A program made the position numbers and the translations under genes. The notes beneath the pieces were generated by a model, which saw only the letters and a program-made list of their open reading frames with translations, was not told where the DNA came from and did not search any database. This document shows, in pieces, positions 1 through 9,158 of a stretch of DNA of 64,000 bases (its first letter is position 1; each line of letters begins with the position of its first letter). Source of the DNA: Marinicella rhabdoformis (GTDB lineage Bacteria > Pseudomonadota > Gammaproteobacteria > Xanthomonadales > Marinicellaceae); assembly GCF_009671245.1 (NCBI RefSeq), contig NZ_VTFS01000005.1, forward strand, positions 148,748 to 212,747, given 5' to 3'.

Positions 1-276
1 AATGATGCCATTCGAATTTACCAAGGATTAGAAAGCGAAAAATTAGATGATGAATGCATAGATTTCATCACTTATTTAGAGGGCTCAGGCATTTTAACCC
101 CTCATACCAGAGAATTACTTATCAATAGTTTGCTGCATCTAAATGCTGACAATATTGATGTCGATGATTTACAATGGCTCGCTTTGATTATTTTATTTAC
201 TCAACCAGAGCAGGAACAAGCCTTTGCATCTATGGAAAGTTTGATGTTTGATCCGCCGGTTGATCATGAACATTAA
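1..276 (+). CDS. smg: Smg family protein (DUF494), 3' part
   Basis: The window opens inside this gene; 91 codons in frame 1 run to a TAA three bases before the topA ATG. The visible part contains 'LEGSGILTPHTRELLI', 'DLQWLALIILFTQPEQEQ' and 'MESLMFD', which match the C-terminal half of the Smg/DUF494 family. Smg commonly lies between dprA and topA in gammaproteobacteria, and the topA neighbour here fits that. The biochemical function of the family is not settled. The start lies upstream of the window. Confidence 0.85.
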   Translation, partial: NDAIRIYQGLESEKLDDECIDFITYLEGSGILTPHTRELLINSLLHLNADNIDVDDLQWLALIILFTQPEQEQAFASMESLMFDPPVDHEH

Positions 277-279
277 AAC

Positions 280-2703
280 ATGGCTGAAAACTTACTCATT
301 GTAGAATCACCTGCGAAAGCAAAAACCATTGAAAAATACCTGGGCAAAGGCTTTAAGGTCTTGGCTTCTTATGGTCACGTCCGTGACTTATTAGCCAAAA
401 CAGGTGCAGTCGATCCTGACAATGACTTTGATTTGAAATATGTTGACGTCGAAAGAAATAAAAAACACATAGACGCGATTGTCAAAGAGGCCAAAAAAGC
501 ACACACCATCTACCTCGCAACCGATTTGGACAGAGAGGGAGAAGCCATTTCATGGCATGTGGTAGAAATACTCAAGAATAGAAAGTTACTCAAAGACAAA
601 CAAGTTCTGCGGGTTGTTTTCAGTGAAATCACCCCATCAGCCATCAAAGATGCCGTTGCCAATCCACGAGAAATCTCTACAGAAATGGTTGATGCACAAC
701 AAGCACGACGTGCGTTAGACTATTTGGTTGGTTTTAACTTGTCTCCCTTATTGTGGAAAAAGGTCAGACGTGGGCTGTCAGCCGGTAGGGTACAATCACC
801 TGCATTGCGTTTGATTTGTGAACGTGAAGATGAAATCAATGCCTTTATTAAAGAAGAATACTGGACCATTCATGGCAAACTGTCTAAAGGCAACGAGGGT
901 TTTGATTCAACGCTGAATATTTTAGAAGGCAAAAAACTCAAAAAATTTGACATCAATAATGGTCCTCAAGCAGAAGACATTTTGGCATCATTGCGTCAGC
1001 AAGCAGGCCAACAACTAACGGTCACAGAATTAACACAAAAACAAAGAAAACGTCGCCCAGCTCCGCCTTTCATTACATCCACATTACAACAAGAGGCCGC
1101 CCGAAAATTAGGTTATTCCGCCAGAAAAACCATGCAAGTAGCACAGCAGTTGTATGAAGGCATCACAGTTAATGGTCAAAGCCAAGGTCTGATCACCTAC
1201 ATGCGTACGGACTCCTTGAATTTGGCCAATGATGCGATTGCAGAATTGCGCAGTGTCATCAGCAAAAAATATGGTGCAGATCAAGTACCTGCTGAACCCA
1301 ATTTTTATAAAAGCAAATCTAAAAATGCCCAGGAGGCACATGAAGCGATTCGTGCTGTATCCAGTGCATTGATTCCTTCTCAGATTAAGTCATCAATGAA
1401 CAACGACCAATACCGCTTGTATGATTTAATTTGGAAGCGCACCATGGCCAGCCAAATGATCAATGCCACCATCGGCACGGTTTCGGCTGACTTTACTTTT
1501 GGTGGTGATCACAATTTACGTGCCTCAGGTTCAACCATTCTAGAAAAAGGCTTTCTGGCGGTTTATGAAGAAGGCATTGATGATGCAAAAGTCGACAGCA
1601 ACAAAGAAAAACACCTACCGAATTTAAAGAAAGGTGATGTGGTAGATGTCAAAGAAATACTCGGCACCCAACACTTTACTGAGCCTCCACCGCGATACTC
1701 TGAAGCCTCATTGGTTAAAGCGCTGGAAGAATTCGGCATTGGCAGGCCATCTACCTATGCCAGCATCATCTCTACATTATTGAACCGAGATTATGTGGAG
1801 CTGGATAAAAAACGATTCATTCCAACAGATGTGGGTCGCGTAGTGGCACGCTTTTTAAGCAAACATTTCACCCAATATGTGGACTACGAGTTTACAGCAC
1901 GGTTAGAAGATGATTTAGACGCCGTATCTCGTGGAGAGAAACAGTGGAAACCTTTGATGGAGGATTTCTGGCGACCTTTTATCGCTTTGATTGAAGACAA
2001 AGAAGAGTCAGTTTCACGTGAAGAGGCACAAGACAAACGTGAATTAGGCACCGATCCTAAATCAGGTAAACCACTGTCTGTTCGCATTGGAAAGTACGGT
2101 ACGTTCGCACAAATCGGCACCCGAGAAGACGAAGACAAACCTCGCTTTGCAGGCTTATTACCAGGTCAAAAACTAGAAACCATTACTTTTGATGAAGCGA
2201 TGGCCTTGTTTGACTTGCCGCGCCATTTAGGTGAAACACCTGAAGGCGAAAAAGTTTCTGCCAACATTGGTCGTTTTGGACCTTATGTACGCTATGACAA
2301 TAAATTTGTCAGCATAAAAGACGGTGACCCATACAGCATCACTTTGGAAGAAGCTTTGGTTATTGTGCAAGAAAAGAAAATTGCAGACGCCAATAAGATC
2401 ATCCAAACCTTTGATGATGGTATTCAAGTTTTGAATGGACGCTGGGGACCCTATGTCACAGATGGCAATAAAAACGGCAAAATCGCCAAAGACCAAGACC
2501 CAAAAGCCTTAACCCATGAAGAATGCATTGAAATCTTAGCAGCAGCACCAGAAAAGAAAAAACGCACAAAGAAAAAAGCCAAAAAGAAAGTGGCTAAAAA
2601 AACCACCAAGAAAAAGGTGACTAAGAAAAAGACCACTAAAAAGAAAACAACGAAGAAAAAGGCCAGTAAGAAAAAAGCGTCAAAAAAAACAACTAAAAAA
2701 TAA
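280..2703 (+). CDS. topA: DNA topoisomerase I (type IA)
   Basis: Relaxes negatively supercoiled DNA through a transient 5'-phosphotyrosyl break. The TOPRIM domain is at the N-terminus ('LLIVESPAKAKTIEKYLG', with acidic residues in 'ATDLDREGEAISWH'). The catalytic tyrosine is in 'GLITYMRTDS', Tyr307 from this start. After the core come C-terminal repeats of the 'GKYGTFAQIGTRED', 'NIGRFGPYVRYDNKF' and 'LNGRWGPYVTDG' type. The last 50 or so residues are an extreme Lys/Thr/Ala tail in place of the cysteine zinc ribbons of E. coli TopA. No CxxC pairs are visible, so DNA binding by the C-terminus is probably electrostatic. It starts 3 nt after smg. The ATG is fixed by the conserved N-terminus. Confidence 0.97.
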   Translation: MAENLLIVESPAKAKTIEKYLGKGFKVLASYGHVRDLLAKTGAVDPDNDFDLKYVDVERNKKHIDAIVKEAKKAHTIYLATDLDREGEAISWHVVEILKNRKLLKDKQVLRVVFSEITPSAIKDAVANPREISTEMVDAQQARRALDYLVGFNLSPLLWKKVRRGLSAGRVQSPALRLICEREDEINAFIKEEYWTIHGKLSKGNEGFDSTLNILEGKKLKKFDINNGPQAEDILASLRQQAGQQLTVTELTQKQRKRRPAPPFITSTLQQEAARKLGYSARKTMQVAQQLYEGITVNGQSQGLITYMRTDSLNLANDAIAELRSVISKKYGADQVPAEPNFYKSKSKNAQEAHEAIRAVSSALIPSQIKSSMNNDQYRLYDLIWKRTMASQMINATIGTVSADFTFGGDHNLRASGSTILEKGFLAVYEEGIDDAKVDSNKEKHLPNLKKGDVVDVKEILGTQHFTEPPPRYSEASLVKALEEFGIGRPSTYASIISTLLNRDYVELDKKRFIPTDVGRVVARFLSKHFTQYVDYEFTARLEDDLDAVSRGEKQWKPLMEDFWRPFIALIEDKEESVSREEAQDKRELGTDPKSGKPLSVRIGKYGTFAQIGTREDEDKPRFAGLLPGQKLETITFDEAMALFDLPRHLGETPEGEKVSANIGRFGPYVRYDNKFVSIKDGDPYSITLEEALVIVQEKKIADANKIIQTFDDGIQVLNGRWGPYVTDGNKNGKIAKDQDPKALTHEECIEILAAAPEKKKRTKKKAKKKVAKKTTKKKVTKKKTTKKKTTKKKASKKKASKKTTKK

Positions 2704-2717
2704 CATCGGACGCTGAC

Positions 2718-3275
2718 ATGATGCCCACCGAAAAAGAAATGAAACATGCCATTCAAACCATCCAAACGGGTGGTTTGTTGGTTTACCCTACAGAGGCCGT
2801 TTTTGGTCTGGGTTGCGACTACAGAAACCAAGCAGCAGTTAGCCGGCTGTTAACACTGAAACAACGCGATGTCAGTAAAGGCTTGATCTTAATTGCATCA
2901 CATGTTCAGCAAATATTGCCATTGATACAGCTCAAAGATCAGAATCATTTGGCACGAGCCATCAAAACTTGGCCTGGCCACAACACGTGGGTTTTTCAAG
3001 CTTCACAATCTGTGCCTGATTGGATTTCAGGTCAACATGACAGCGTCGCAGTTCGTGTTTCTACTCACCCCACAATAAAATACTTATGCGATGCCTTAGG
3101 CCATGCAATTGTATCAACCAGTGCCAACATCAGTGGACATCCTACAGCCACCAACATTGAACAAGCACAATCGCAATTCGGTGATTCAATTGACTGTTTT
3201 TTAGACGCACCTTTGGGACAAGCCAGTCAACCCAGTACGATCAGAAAAGCCGATACTGGTGAGGTTTTGCGATGA
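2718..3275 (+). CDS. tsaC: Threonylcarbamoyl-AMP synthase (TsaC/YrdC)
   Basis: Makes L-threonylcarbamoyl-AMP from threonine, bicarbonate and ATP for the t6A37 modification of ANN-decoding tRNAs. It has 185 residues, the usual length of the short TsaC form without the Sua5 C-terminal domain. Family motifs are 'VYPTEAVFGLGCD' (about residues 22-34), 'LKQRDVSKGLILIA' (about 47-60) and 'IVSTSANISGHPT' (about 131-143). It starts 14 nt after topA and its stop overlaps the waaA start by 4 nt (ATGA), so the two are probably translationally coupled. ATG ATG occurs at the start; either could be used. Confidence 0.93.
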   Translation: MMPTEKEMKHAIQTIQTGGLLVYPTEAVFGLGCDYRNQAAVSRLLTLKQRDVSKGLILIASHVQQILPLIQLKDQNHLARAIKTWPGHNTWVFQASQSVPDWISGQHDSVAVRVSTHPTIKYLCDALGHAIVSTSANISGHPTATNIEQAQSQFGDSIDCFLDAPLGQASQPSTIRKADTGEVLR

Positions 3276-4624
3276 AACTAGAAATACGCAGTCGATTGTA
3301 TTCAATGGCAACAGCGATATTAACGCCAGTGGTTTTGATTCGCTTACTCATGCGAGGGGTAAAAACCAAAGCTTATTTGCAAAGGTGGCATGAACGCTTT
3401 GGCTGGTTTAAAAACCCAAAACTCAAAAAGACCATTTGGGTACATGCCGTTTCTGTTGGCGAAGTCAACGCCGCCATTCCTTTGATTAAAGCCTTAATGG
3501 AACAGTACCAAAACCACGATTTTGTGCTGACTACCATCACACCAACGGGATCGGATCGCGTACAACAAATTTTTGGTGACCAAGTGTTCCATGTCTATTT
3601 GCCCTATGACTTGCCCGGCGCCGTTAAACGATTTTTACGAAAGACCAAACCTGACTTGGCGGTTATCATGGAAACCGAAATTTGGCCTAACTTATTTCGG
3701 TTTTGTAAGAAAAGAGGTATTCCCATTGTTGTTGCCAATGCCCGCCTATCTGAGGTGTCAATGAAAGGCTATCGCTGGGTTGAGTCTCTGGCAGCCAAGG
3801 CATTTAACAACACCCGGTATGTAGCTGCACAGACCATGACAGATGCCAAACGCATGATACAGCTGGGATGTGAACCAGAACGCATTTTTGTCATTGGTAG
3901 CTTGAAATTTGACATCATCATCGAAGAAGAAATTCTTAAAAAAGGCCGTGACATTCGCAGCCACTACCCTGAAAACCGTTTAATTTGGATTGCTGCAAGT
4001 ACACATTTAGAAGATGAAATAGAGATTTTAGATGCCTATGCGGTTCTTAAACAACGTCACCCTGATTTGATGTTGGTGATTGTTCCAAGGCACCCAGAAC
4101 GCTTCCAAAGCACCACACAGGCATGCAGAAACAAAGGATTTCAAACCCAATTGCGCAGTGAAGATGGCTTGAGTGATATAGATACAGATGTGTTTGTGGT
4201 CGACACCATGGGGGAATTATTAGAGTTTTATGCTTCCAGTGACATCGCCTTTGTTGGTGGTTCATTGGCCGATATTGGCGGCCATAATGTGTTAGAAGCG
4301 GCCGTGTTTTCATTGCCTGTTTTGGTGGGTCCCAACACCCATAATTTTGAAGAGATTACCCAGTTACTCAATGACTGTGGCGGTTCATTTTTAGTCCATG
4401 ATGCCAACGACATCATTCGTTCGATGGACAGTTTAATTGCAGATCGAGTTGTCAGAATAAGGATGGGACAATCTGCCTATAATTTAGTTAATGAACACAA
4501 AGGCACAGTTCAAAAAACCATGATGATGATAGACACCATCATGAATCACAAACAATTACCCGATACAGTTCAACACAATAATTACCCTGAAAAACTATTA
4601 AAATCTACAAACAAATCAGAATAG
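3272..4624 (+). CDS. waaA: 3-deoxy-D-manno-octulosonic acid (Kdo) transferase
   Basis: Transfers Kdo from CMP-Kdo to lipid A precursors at the inner face of the cytoplasmic membrane. It is 450 residues long and GT-B in form. A hydrophobic N-terminus (about 10-28) is followed by 'HAVSVGEVNAAIPLI', which carries the family's catalytic glutamate. The nucleotide-binding half has 'IMETEIWPNL' and the C-terminal signature 'GGSLADIGGHNVLEAA' with 'VLVGPNTHNF'. It starts inside the tsaC stop codon. The gene may encode a mono- or bifunctional enzyme; sequence inspection cannot decide that. Confidence 0.94.
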   Translation: MKLEIRSRLYSMATAILTPVVLIRLLMRGVKTKAYLQRWHERFGWFKNPKLKKTIWVHAVSVGEVNAAIPLIKALMEQYQNHDFVLTTITPTGSDRVQQIFGDQVFHVYLPYDLPGAVKRFLRKTKPDLAVIMETEIWPNLFRFCKKRGIPIVVANARLSEVSMKGYRWVESLAAKAFNNTRYVAAQTMTDAKRMIQLGCEPERIFVIGSLKFDIIIEEEILKKGRDIRSHYPENRLIWIAASTHLEDEIEILDAYAVLKQRHPDLMLVIVPRHPERFQSTTQACRNKGFQTQLRSEDGLSDIDTDVFVVDTMGELLEFYASSDIAFVGGSLADIGGHNVLEAAVFSLPVLVGPNTHNFEEITQLLNDCGGSFLVHDANDIIRSMDSLIADRVVRIRMGQSAYNLVNEHKGTVQKTMMMIDTIMNHKQLPDTVQHNNYPEKLLKSTNKSE

Positions 4625-4648
4625 CCAACCACCACAAATGAGGAAGCC

Positions 4649-7234
4649 ATGCTAAAAAAATCACTGTCACTATTAATTTTAGCCCTTTGTGGCTGCCAAC
4701 AATCACCCAACAAACCCAGCACTCACGCTGACTATAACCCCCAATGGGCTGACGCCCAAAAGCCCATGCGTGGCGACTATTGGGCACAGCGTTATGGCTA
4801 CCCAACATCTAAAGTAGATCCAATTTGGTTCGCTCAATCCCGAGCCGAACACAACAAACACAGTATTAAAACACCGCAAGGCAAATACCTCAACCGCAGC
4901 ATCAACCAACTGAGCTCAAATGGATTCACCGCATTGGGGCCAAAGCCCATTAATGCAGGGAGCAACTCAAAGTTTACAGGCAGGGTTAACGTTATCGTTT
5001 CACACCCAAGCGATGCCACCACAGCTTATCTTGGTATTGATGGAGGCGGGGTATGGAAAACCACCACTTGCTGTGATGCCAACACCACATGGGAAGTGGT
5101 CACCGACCAGGCCCCTTTGGTTGGCGGCGCGATTGGTGACTTGCACTTAGACCCCAATGACCCAAACATCATTTACGCGGGTACCGGTGATTTACGTTAT
5201 GGCTCTTATTCTTTTGGTAGTGCCGGCTTAATGCGCTCCAAAGATGCTGGGAACAATTGGGAATTACTGGGTGAAGTTGAATTTGCACCCTACTATAATC
5301 AAGCAGCAGGAGTGTTTCCACAATACCAAGCCATTGGAAAAGTCAGAACCAACCCCAACGATTCGACACATATTGTGGTCGGCACCAAAACTGGGTTGTT
5401 TTTTTCTTATGATGATGGCTCATCTTGGGAAGGCCCATGCCTGAGCAACTCATTCACTGACCAAAGACAAGACGTCACCGGTTTAGAAGTCGATGCCAAT
5501 GGTAATATATATACCGCGATTGGTACACGAGGCCACAACACCACAGTCCAACCAGACCTAGATCAAAACGGTGCCAATGGTATTTACAAGACCGCCTTTC
5601 CAACTTCAGGCTGTCCCACATGGCAATCAGTTACCACGGGCACTAATGGCTGGCCCAGTGGCACCTCAGCAGGCACACCTTTTCCGACAAATTCCATTGG
5701 TCGCATAGACTTGGCCATGGCGCCATCTGATGATTCGGTTTTGTATGCACAGGTAGCAGATATCTCAAACCGCTCAGTTCGAGGCGTATGGAAAACAACC
5801 GATGGTGGCACCCAATGGTCACAAGTGGCCAGCAGTTCAGACATAGGAGGCTGTTCAGGCAGTGGTTCACAAGCTTGGTACGATATGGGCATGTCAATTT
5901 CTCCCACCAACCCTGATGAGCTGTTCTTGTCAGCAGTGGATTTATTTAAATCCAGCAATGGCGGTGACACATTCACCAACAGCACCTGTGGTTATGGCGG
6001 TGGCTCTTTAGGTGATTTTGTTCATGTTGATCACCATGCCCGTAGTTATGTTGCAGGAGACCCAACCAAATTATTGGTCGGTTCAGACGGTGGCGTTTAC
6101 TTCACTGATAATGCCGATGAAGCCAACCCCAGAAACATCTCTTACACCCAATTAAACGACAGCATCAATGGTGTGGAATTTTATTCTGGTGACATTTCAG
6201 CCAATTTTGCCACTGCTGACAAACAAATAGCCGTCGGCGGGGCTCAAGACAATGGTTCAATGTCCGTGCTTTGGAACCAAGAAACTGTAACAGCCAAAGC
6301 GTGGAATAGGGTCAATGGTGGCGATGGCATATACGCCACCTTAGAACCCATCAACGAACAGCGCATATATGTAGAATCACAATTCGGTAACATGAGAATC
6401 AGCACCACAGGCCCAAATGGATCTTATAACATAGGTGTCAGCCCATGGAGTGGTGACAGTCGTGTCCCGTTTATTTTTCCATTCCATCTCAACAAACATG
6501 ATTGTACCGGGAATACCTGTGACCAATTAATGGCCGGTACTTACCGCATTTGGGAAACCACAACCGGTGGTCTGAATAACAACAGTTGGTATATCAACAG
6601 CCCAGATTTGACCAAGGGCGTACTGGTAGATCGGTCAATTATCAACCAAATGCACTATGACATGAATGACGGCTCAGTCGCCATAGTAGGCACCAATGAC
6701 GGCAATGTCTATTATGGATTTAACATGGGTGCAGGTTCAGCTAATTCAGCTAATTGGGTCAATGTCACAGACAACAACGCCGTGCTGCCTAACCGTCCAA
6801 TCTTGGATGTGGTTTCTCACCAAAATGTGGGCTATGCTGCAGTTGGCGGTTTTGATCAAAACACCCCCGCCACACCGGGTCATGTATTCCAAATCAGCTG
6901 TGATACCAATTGTGTAAACTTCACCTGGGAAGATAAATCAGGCGACTTACCTAACATTCCAGTCAACAGTGTAATGGTCAATCCCAATTTCACTGAGATG
7001 GTATTCGCAGGTACAGATTGGGGACTCTACTATACTGAAAACATCAGCGACAGCAGCCCAACATGGTATCGGTTTACAACGGGTTTACCTTCAGTCATGA
7101 TCTGGGATATAACCATAGATCGCGGCTTCTCTACATTGGCTGCTTTTACGCGTTCTCGTGGTGCCTATGTGTGGCCTTTGCCTGATGGTATCATTTCAGA
7201 TATTATTTTCGCGGATGGATTTGAACGCAAATAA
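4649..7234 (+). CDS. BNR/Asp-box repeat lipoprotein with IFADGFE C-terminus
   Basis: This is an 861-residue secreted protein of unknown substrate. The N-terminus 'MLKKSLSLLILALCGCQQ' is a signal peptide with a lipobox-like 'LCGC'; lipidation at Cys16 is likely but the box is not ideal. The body has scattered Asp-box turns typical of sialidase or sortilin-type beta-propellers: 'SKDAGNNWELLG', 'SYDDGSSWEG', 'TTDGGTQWSQV', 'SSNGGDTFTNS'. Catalytic residues of true sialidases are not apparent, so I do not call an enzyme. It ends '...ISDIIFADGFERK', a C-terminal motif shared with other secreted proteins in the window. A good Shine-Dalgarno (GAGGAAG) precedes the ATG. It lies 24 nt after waaA but is functionally unrelated. 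Confidence 0.85.
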   Translation: MLKKSLSLLILALCGCQQSPNKPSTHADYNPQWADAQKPMRGDYWAQRYGYPTSKVDPIWFAQSRAEHNKHSIKTPQGKYLNRSINQLSSNGFTALGPKPINAGSNSKFTGRVNVIVSHPSDATTAYLGIDGGGVWKTTTCCDANTTWEVVTDQAPLVGGAIGDLHLDPNDPNIIYAGTGDLRYGSYSFGSAGLMRSKDAGNNWELLGEVEFAPYYNQAAGVFPQYQAIGKVRTNPNDSTHIVVGTKTGLFFSYDDGSSWEGPCLSNSFTDQRQDVTGLEVDANGNIYTAIGTRGHNTTVQPDLDQNGANGIYKTAFPTSGCPTWQSVTTGTNGWPSGTSAGTPFPTNSIGRIDLAMAPSDDSVLYAQVADISNRSVRGVWKTTDGGTQWSQVASSSDIGGCSGSGSQAWYDMGMSISPTNPDELFLSAVDLFKSSNGGDTFTNSTCGYGGGSLGDFVHVDHHARSYVAGDPTKLLVGSDGGVYFTDNADEANPRNISYTQLNDSINGVEFYSGDISANFATADKQIAVGGAQDNGSMSVLWNQETVTAKAWNRVNGGDGIYATLEPINEQRIYVESQFGNMRISTTGPNGSYNIGVSPWSGDSRVPFIFPFHLNKHDCTGNTCDQLMAGTYRIWETTTGGLNNNSWYINSPDLTKGVLVDRSIINQMHYDMNDGSVAIVGTNDGNVYYGFNMGAGSANSANWVNVTDNNAVLPNRPILDVVSHQNVGYAAVGGFDQNTPATPGHVFQISCDTNCVNFTWEDKSGDLPNIPVNSVMVNPNFTEMVFAGTDWGLYYTENISDSSPTWYRFTTGLPSVMIWDITIDRGFSTLAAFTRSRGAYVWPLPDGIISDIIFADGFERK

Positions 7235-7245
7235 ACGAGTAAAAC

Positions 7246-7701
7246 ATGAATGATTTTAAAACGGCCACATTTGAACAGCTGAATACCACTCAACTGTATC
7301 AAATATTAGCACTTCGCAGCGAGGTCTTTGTCCTTGAACAAAATTGTGCTTATCAAGACATGGATGGTCTTGATGCCTTGACGCATCATGTGTGGGCGGA
7401 AACGGATGAACATTTGTTTGCTTACGCGCGCATATTACCGCCTGTGTTGCATCCAGATAAACATGTCAGTATTGGCCGTGTGGTGGTGGCGGAAACGCAA
7501 CGTAAGGATAAGTGGGGTAAAAAATTGATGCAATATGCGATTGATCAGGCACAATTACTTTTTCCCAATACCATCATCGAAATATCGGCACAAACCTACC
7601 TGACTCATTTTTATCAAAACTTGGGCTTTGCTAATACTGGTAATTTCTACCTAGAAGATGACATCCCGCACCAAACCATGGTTTATCGGCCGGTAAGATA
7701 A
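7246..7701 (+). CDS. ElaA-like GNAT N-acetyltransferase
   Basis: A 151-residue GNAT-fold acyl-CoA-dependent acetyltransferase of the ElaA type. The family N-terminus 'LYQILALRSEVFVLEQNCAY' is followed by 'DALTHHVW', the strand-4/pantetheine-binding region 'SIGRVVVAETQRKDKWGKKL', and the C-terminal 'AQTYLTHFYQNLGF'. The natural acceptor substrate of ElaA proteins is not established. It begins 12 nt after the preceding lipoprotein gene. Confidence 0.9.
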   Translation: MNDFKTATFEQLNTTQLYQILALRSEVFVLEQNCAYQDMDGLDALTHHVWAETDEHLFAYARILPPVLHPDKHVSIGRVVVAETQRKDKWGKKLMQYAIDQAQLLFPNTIIEISAQTYLTHFYQNLGFANTGNFYLEDDIPHQTMVYRPVR

Positions 7702-7779
7702 TACCCGTCCTTTGTATGGTTGTGGCTCGATAAACCAAAACATGCAGGTTATAATGATGCTTTTGCAGCGACTATTCTC

Positions 7780-9147
7780 ATGCTCAATTGCATCACAACA
7801 GAACACAAAACCCACTCAATCCCTGTCATTCCCATCTTATTATCTGAGTATGACAACTGGTTATCAAAACAAAATAACTACCTCAAAAACGCCACTGAAA
7901 GCCAAGGTTTTGGACAAAATGTGGGCCAATTTTTCCTTGATTACCACGCCAATGGGACATTGTCGCAAGTCTATTTGATCTTGGCTGATGACTTGAACCC
8001 CTATACCGTGGGCGCCAACATCAATCAACTGCCATTACTGGATTACCACGTGGCTTCTGATGACACCCAGGCCAATGAATCACTGATTAAATCATGGGGC
8101 TTTTCTTGTTACCGTTTTGAACGTTATAAAGCCAACCAAGAAGTACCTCATTTAGTGGTCTCTGACACAGATAAATACAAAACAGTACTGTCTGAAGTGA
8201 CTGCGACTCATTGGGTTCGTGATTTGATTAATACGCCCGCTGATGACATGGGGCCTACCGAGTTGGCCGCATGGGTAGATAATTTTGCGGGCAACCATGA
8301 TGCCAAAACACAACATATTGTGGGTGACGAGTTACTAAAACAAAACTTCCCAGCCATACATTTGGTTGGACGTGCCAGTCATAAATCACCACGTTTGATA
8401 GAAATGAACTGGGGTGATGACAGCAACCCACGTATCACATTGGTGGGTAAAGGTGTGTGTTTTGATACAGGCGGTAACAACATGAAAACAGGCATGTTTA
8501 TGAAGCTGATGAAAAAAGACATGGGTGGTGCCGCTCACGTCTTGGGTTTAGCCAAACTCATCATTGACCATGAATTACCAGTGCGGTTACAGGTATTAAT
8601 TCCAGCAGTAGAAAACGCCGTTGCGGGCAATGCACATCGGCAAGGTGACATCGTGACCACACGTTCTGGACAAACGGTTGAAATTGGTCATACCGACGCA
8701 GAAGGTCGCGTGATTTTGTCAGATGCTTTGACTTATGCGACTGAATTTAATCCAAGCCTGATCATTGATTTCGCCACATTAACAGGCGCCGCTCGTGTGG
8801 CTTTAGGCCCTACATTAACCCCCACATTCAGCAACCGTGATGAAATCAACCAAGGCATACATGACCAGGGCTTGCTCACCCACGACAACACTTGGCCCAT
8901 GCCGCTGTACCGTGAATACAACAAGTACATAAAACCCAAAATTGCAGATTTAACCAACAGTGGCTCCATCCCACAAGCTGGCTGCATAACGGCCGCATTG
9001 TTCCTAGAACACTTTATCTCAGAAGACATTCCATGGATCCACATCGACACCTATGGTTGGAACTTTGGCGACCGCACAGGCGGTATCGAAGGTGGAGAGG
9101 CGCTGAGTTTAGTGGCCGTTTTCCATTGGCTTAAATCATATATCTAA
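7780..9147 (+). CDS. M17 leucyl aminopeptidase family protein
   Basis: A cytosolic dizinc leucyl aminopeptidase of the M17 (PepA/PepB) family that removes N-terminal residues from peptides. The metal and catalytic residues are all present: Lys and Asp in 'LVGKGVCFDTGGNNMKTG', Asp in 'MKKDMGGAAH', Asp and Glu in 'HTDAEGRVILSDAL', and the Arg of DAEGR. The reading frame is open upstream to a TTG at 7720 (475 residues). I prefer the ATG at 7780 (455 residues), because the 20 extra residues do not look like the M17 N-terminus and TTG is rare. Neither start has a clear Shine-Dalgarno. The closest subfamily is uncertain, so no symbol is given. Confidence 0.9.
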   Translation: MLNCITTEHKTHSIPVIPILLSEYDNWLSKQNNYLKNATESQGFGQNVGQFFLDYHANGTLSQVYLILADDLNPYTVGANINQLPLLDYHVASDDTQANESLIKSWGFSCYRFERYKANQEVPHLVVSDTDKYKTVLSEVTATHWVRDLINTPADDMGPTELAAWVDNFAGNHDAKTQHIVGDELLKQNFPAIHLVGRASHKSPRLIEMNWGDDSNPRITLVGKGVCFDTGGNNMKTGMFMKLMKKDMGGAAHVLGLAKLIIDHELPVRLQVLIPAVENAVAGNAHRQGDIVTTRSGQTVEIGHTDAEGRVILSDALTYATEFNPSLIIDFATLTGAARVALGPTLTPTFSNRDEINQGIHDQGLLTHDNTWPMPLYREYNKYIKPKIADLTNSGSIPQAGCITAALFLEHFISEDIPWIHIDTYGWNFGDRTGGIEGGEALSLVAVFHWLKSYI

Positions 9148-9158
9148 CTGAAAAAAAC

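Noticed and set aside
2451..2831. Long minus-strand frame (126 codons) opposite the topA end
   Set aside because: It is the mirror of the Lys-rich topA tail (AAG/AAA reads as Phe/Leu runs) and has no gene-like features.
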